From the NCBI RefSeq assembly GCF_012971725.1, contig NZ_CP048833.1:3906001-3970000 (forward strand): a stretch of 64,000 bases of DNA, written 5' to 3'. The position numbers were made by a program, and so were the translations under genes. Positions 61,614-64,000 of the stretch are shown here, piece after piece; position 1 is the first letter of the stretch; every line of letters starts with the position of its first letter. A model generated the notes under the pieces. The model saw nothing but the letters and a program-made list of their open reading frames with translations, had not been told where the DNA came from and ran no database searches. Source of the stretch: Pseudomonas multiresinivorans (GTDB lineage: Bacteria; Pseudomonadota; Gammaproteobacteria; Pseudomonadales; Pseudomonadaceae).

Positions 61614-62537
61614 ATGGAAAGCCTGATCAGTATCGAATGCTTCGTCCGCAGCGCCGAGGCCGGCAGCTTTGCCGCCGCCGCGCGACGCCTGGGGCTCACG
61701 CCGGCGGCGGTAAGCAAGAACGTGGCGCGACTGGAGAACAACCTGGGCGTCCGGCTGTTCCAGCGTAGTACCCGCAGCCTGACCCTGACCGAATCCGGCG
61801 AGCGTTTTCTCGATGAAGCCAGCGGCGGCCTGGCCAGCCTGCAGAGCGCCATCGCCAACCTGGCCAGCGCCGACGGCCAACCCAGCGGGGCGCTGAAAGT
61901 CAGCATGGGGCTGGTGTTCGGCCGCGACTACATCCTGCCGCTGCTGGGGGACTTCCTCGGGCGCTACCCGGCGATACGCCCGGACTGGCACTTCGACAAC
62001 CGCCAGGTCGATCTCATCGCCGAAGGCTTCGACGCAGCCATCGGCGGCGGCTTCGAGCTGCCGCCCGGCGTGGTGGCGCGCAAGCTGTGCCCGGCACACC
62101 TGGTGCTGCTGGCGGCGCCTGCCTACCTCGAGGGGCGCCCGGCGATCCGTTATCCGTCGGACCTGCCCAGCTATGACGGTATCCGCATCCGCTCGCCACA
62201 GACCGGCCGCGTGCGCCCCTGGCCGCTGACCAACCGCCAGCAGGCACAGGCACCGATTTCATTGAAGGAGCGCATGACCTTCAGCGACCCGGAAGCCGCC
62301 TGCGTGGCCGCCTTGATGGGCCTGGGGGTCACCCTGGTGAGCATGCAGCACGCCGTGCCATACATCGACAGCGGCCGCCTGGTTCGCGTGCTGCCGGACT
62401 GGTACGTGGACGCTGGCAACACCGCGCTCTACTACGCCGCCCAGAAGTTGCTGCCAGCGAAGACCCGGGTATTCGTCGACTACGTGATCGAGCATTTCCG
62501 CAGCTACGGCCTGGAGCGGAAGTTCAGCGCCATCTGA
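61614..62537 (+). CDS. LysR-family regulator, divergent from the SDR gene
   Basis: A 307-residue LysR regulator of the CrgA/DmlR-like group. The helix-turn-helix is FVRSAEAGSFAAAARRLGLT followed by PAAVSKNVARLENNLG (about 10-46) and the effector domain has SMGLVFGRDYILPLLGDFL and the ligand-pocket segment GGFELPPGVVARKL. Its divergence from the SDR gene suggests it controls that gene. Start at 61614 with no strong ribosome site noted. Confidence 0.88.
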   Translation: MESLISIECFVRSAEAGSFAAAARRLGLTPAAVSKNVARLENNLGVRLFQRSTRSLTLTESGERFLDEASGGLASLQSAIANLASADGQPSGALKVSMGLVFGRDYILPLLGDFLGRYPAIRPDWHFDNRQVDLIAEGFDAAIGGGFELPPGVVARKLCPAHLVLLAAPAYLEGRPAIRYPSDLPSYDGIRIRSPQTGRVRPWPLTNRQQAQAPISLKERMTFSDPEAACVAALMGLGVTLVSMQHAVPYIDSGRLVRVLPDWYVDAGNTALYYAAQKLLPAKTRVFVDYVIEHFRSYGLERKFSAI

Positions 62538-62679
62538 CCGGCAACACGGACGATCGGGCTTTTCCTGACGAGCGTCAGAAATGAAATGAATTCGCGGGGT
62601 AAACGCTGGTCGATTGCTAGCAAGCTAACGTAATTTCGAATTTCTTCGATTCGACATTCGAGATGCAAGGAGAACCTGC

Positions 62680-62937
62680 ATGAAAAAGTACGCTCTGCTC
62701 CTGGCCATGGTGTTTTCCGTCCCGGCATTCGCCGATAGCGCGCTGTGCGACGGCAACCTGCAGCAACTCAACGACTTCCTCAAGACCGCCAGCACCAATG
62801 CCACCGGCGTCAAGGTGAACGTGGTCCACGATTACATTGCCAAGGCCGAGGAAGCGAAGAAGGCTGGCAACTACGAGGAATGCGTCAACCAGACCACCCA
62901 GGCATTGCGGGTGATCCACAAGCCGGCGAACCGCTGA
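62680..62937 (+). CDS. Small periplasmic helical protein, 85 aa
   Basis: An 85-residue protein with a clear signal peptide (MKKYALLLAMVFSVPAFADS, cleavage after AFA) and a mature part of about 66 residues with two cysteines (CDG and EECVNQ) that may form a disulfide, and a helix AKAEEAKKAGNYEECVNQTT. AGGAG with good spacing precedes the ATG. It ends before a strong terminator. I do not recognise its function. Confidence 0.82.
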   Translation: MKKYALLLAMVFSVPAFADSALCDGNLQQLNDFLKTASTNATGVKVNVVHDYIAKAEEAKKAGNYEECVNQTTQALRVIHKPANR

Positions 62938-62953
62938 TCGCGGCCGGAAATGA

Positions 62954-62979
62954 AAAAGCCCCGCCTAGGCGGGGCTTTT
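62954..62979. terminator. Bidirectional intrinsic terminator
   Basis: AAAAGCCCCGCC (62954-62965) pairs with GGCGGGGCTTTT (62968-62979). It lies between the small periplasmic protein gene and the converging I78 lipoprotein gene and can end both. Confidence 0.92.
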
Positions 62980-63005
62980 CATGGGTGCAGCCCATTGGAA
63001 CGCAA

Positions 63006-63344
63006 TCAGCCGCAGGAGACCTGCTTCACCACCTGGTTGTCATCGACGTCGATGTTCAGGCGCTGCGAGTTGTATTCCATGGTCACCGGCTGGTGCGGGG
63101 TGAGCACACGGGCGACGCTGGCGCCCGCATCACGGCGGGCTTCCTCGGTCAGGGTCGGGGTGACGACCTTGCCGACGATCGACTGCACCGCCTTGGCGTT
63201 GCAGGTGCCGGTCAGGGCCGGCGGATTGTCCGCCGCCGATTGCGCGGCATCGGACGAAGCATCCTTGGAGCTGCAGCCGGCCAGAGCGGCTGCCGCCAGA
63301 AGCGCCAGCAGAGCGCGGTTCAAGGATCTGGGGTTCGAGGGCAT
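63006..63344 (-). CDS. I78-family peptidase inhibitor lipoprotein
   Basis: A 112-residue lipoprotein with lipobox LAGC (C24). The mature part (about 45-112) is the inhibitor I78 (elastase/subtilisin inhibitor-like) domain: a cysteine pair TGTCNA and VSCG at the ends, an IVGK helix, EEARRDAGASVARVL, the exposed HQPVTMEYN-like loop, and final strands RLNIDVDDNQVV. It likely protects the periplasm or outer surface from serine proteases. The family is from memory; no protease gene partner lies beside it. Confidence 0.83.
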   Translation of the reverse strand: MPSNPRSLNRALLALLAAAALAGCSSKDASSDAAQSAADNPPALTGTCNAKAVQSIVGKVVTPTLTEEARRDAGASVARVLTPHQPVTMEYNSQRLNIDVDDNQVVKQVSCG

Positions 63345-63565
63345 GAAAGGTCTCCCTGTTCTGTTCTAAGCGCGAAAAACCGCCACCTTACCAGCCGTGA
63401 GGCCGAGGCGGCGCGTGGATGTATTGCAAGCTGCTGCACGCAAAGCCCGTCGCAGAGCCACGCGGTGCCATTTACACAACCTTTACACCAGAGCCGTTAC
63501 AAAACTCTCGGGGCAGATGTCTCATAGATACCGGGATCCTCGCCGGGTTCCTCAGGAGGTGCATC

Positions 63566-63940
63566 ATGCTTCACCGTCTCCCCCAGATCGCTCTGCTCTG
63601 CGCTGGCCTCGCCCTCGCAGGTCAAGCCGCGGCCAACAGCAACACTGATGCCGCCGCCATCGGCGCCGTGGTCGGTGCCGTTGTCGGGGGTGCTGTGGTA
63701 GCCGGCTCGCAACCCGCGCCAGCGCCCTATTACGCTCCGCCGCCCCCGGTGGCCTACTACCCGCCGCAACCGGTGTACTACCAACCGGTGCCGGTCTATC
63801 AACCCGTCTACCAGCCGGTCTACCGCCCGGTGGTGGTGGTGCCGGGCCCGCGTTACTACGGGCCGCCCCGCTACTATGGTCCGCCACGCTATTACGGGCC
63901 GGGCTACTACGGCCCGCCGGGACACTACCGTCACTGGTAG
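63566..63940 (+). CDS. Glycine-zipper, Pro/Tyr-rich exported protein
   Basis: A 124-residue protein. A signal peptide (about 1-23) is followed by a glycine-zipper segment IGAVVGAVVGGAVVAG (about 32-47), then a low-complexity tail rich in Pro and Tyr: APPPPVAYYPPQP, repeated PVYQPVYQPVY, and four RYYGPP-like units, ending in HYRHW. AGGAGGTG five bases before the ATG is a near-perfect ribosome site. Such proteins are common as small envelope proteins of unknown function. Confidence 0.82.
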   Translation: MLHRLPQIALLCAGLALAGQAAANSNTDAAAIGAVVGAVVGGAVVAGSQPAPAPYYAPPPPVAYYPPQPVYYQPVPVYQPVYQPVYRPVVVVPGPRYYGPPRYYGPPRYYGPGYYGPPGHYRHW

Positions 63941-63955
63941 TCGCCATTACAGACA

Positions 63956-63983
63956 AAAGACCCCGCCTCCTGGCGGGGTCTTT
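63956..63983 (+). terminator. Intrinsic terminator
   Basis: AAAGACCCCGCC (63956-63967) pairs with GGCGGGGTCTTT (63972-63983) over a four-base loop, 15 bases after the stop of the Pro/Tyr-rich protein gene. Confidence 0.92.
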
Positions 63984-64000
63984 CATTCAGGCCGGCAGGC

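Overview
This is a GC-rich stretch of a Pseudomonas chromosome, most likely from the aeruginosa / citronellolis / nitroreducens part of the genus. The evidence is the set of Pseudomonas-type genes in familiar orders (mexS-mexT-mexE-mexF-oprN, imuA-imuB-dnaE2, davB-davA with an Lrp regulator, a second EF-G) and the many palindromic REP elements of the type GTAGGAGCGAGCTTGCTCGCGAAC between genes. No rRNA, tRNA, CRISPR array, transposase, integrase or phage gene is visible. The assignment to genus is from memory of gene families, not from a search.

Layout. 1-3.6 kb: the end of an efflux outer membrane factor, a secreted DUF4157-type protein, a small NTF2-like/kinase gene pair preceded by what looks like a Thr/Ile attenuator, and an RlmI-like methyltransferase. 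3.8-7.8 kb: a two-gene DNA repair operon, FAN1-type nuclease plus an iron-sulfur XPD/DinG-type helicase with its own nuclease-like N-terminus. 8.0-13.3 kb: the SOS mutagenesis cassette imuA-imuB-dnaE2 behind a near-perfect LexA box. 13.6-19.7 kb: a lysine region, with biosynthesis (lysR, lysA) next to catabolism (Lrp regulator, davB, davA). 19.8-20.9 kb: a tetraheme cytochrome and a ferric-reductase-like membrane protein.

21.1-29.8 kb: an eight-gene cluster on the minus strand that matches the indole-3-acetic acid (auxin) degradation genes iacA-B-I-H-C-D-E-F, with a divergent PAS histidine kinase; iacG and a dedicated iacR are not in the window. 30.0-36.6 kb: fusA2, then a Fur-box-controlled FecI/FecR/TonB-receptor iron-signalling set. 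36.8-38.7 kb: a DsbA/FrnE-like gene followed by a recent 244-bp tandem duplication that copied its last codons, then rraB. 38.8-41.5 kb: an isoquinoline 1-oxidoreductase-type molybdenum hydroxylase.

41.9-50.6 kb: the complete mexS/mexT/mexEF-oprN multidrug efflux locus with candidate MexT sites in both intergenic regions. 51.1-56.8 kb: small membrane protein, an operon of ankyrin protein, deaminase and MFS transporter with divergent LysR, and an MHYT-GGDEF-EAL cyclic-di-GMP protein. 56.9-64 kb: a periplasmic-type metallophosphoesterase divergent from an ArnT-like glycosyltransferase with a PhoP/PmrA-like direct repeat between them, a FUSC protein with a TTG start, an SDR/LysR pair, and small envelope proteins including an I78 inhibitor lipoprotein and a Pro/Tyr-rich glycine-zipper protein.

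The best candidates for undescribed biology are the attenuator at 1562-1667, the tiny coupled reading frame between the LexA box and imuA, the iac cluster with an unusual regulator, the PhoP/PmrA-like site at 58042-58058 and the FAN1-helicase operon.
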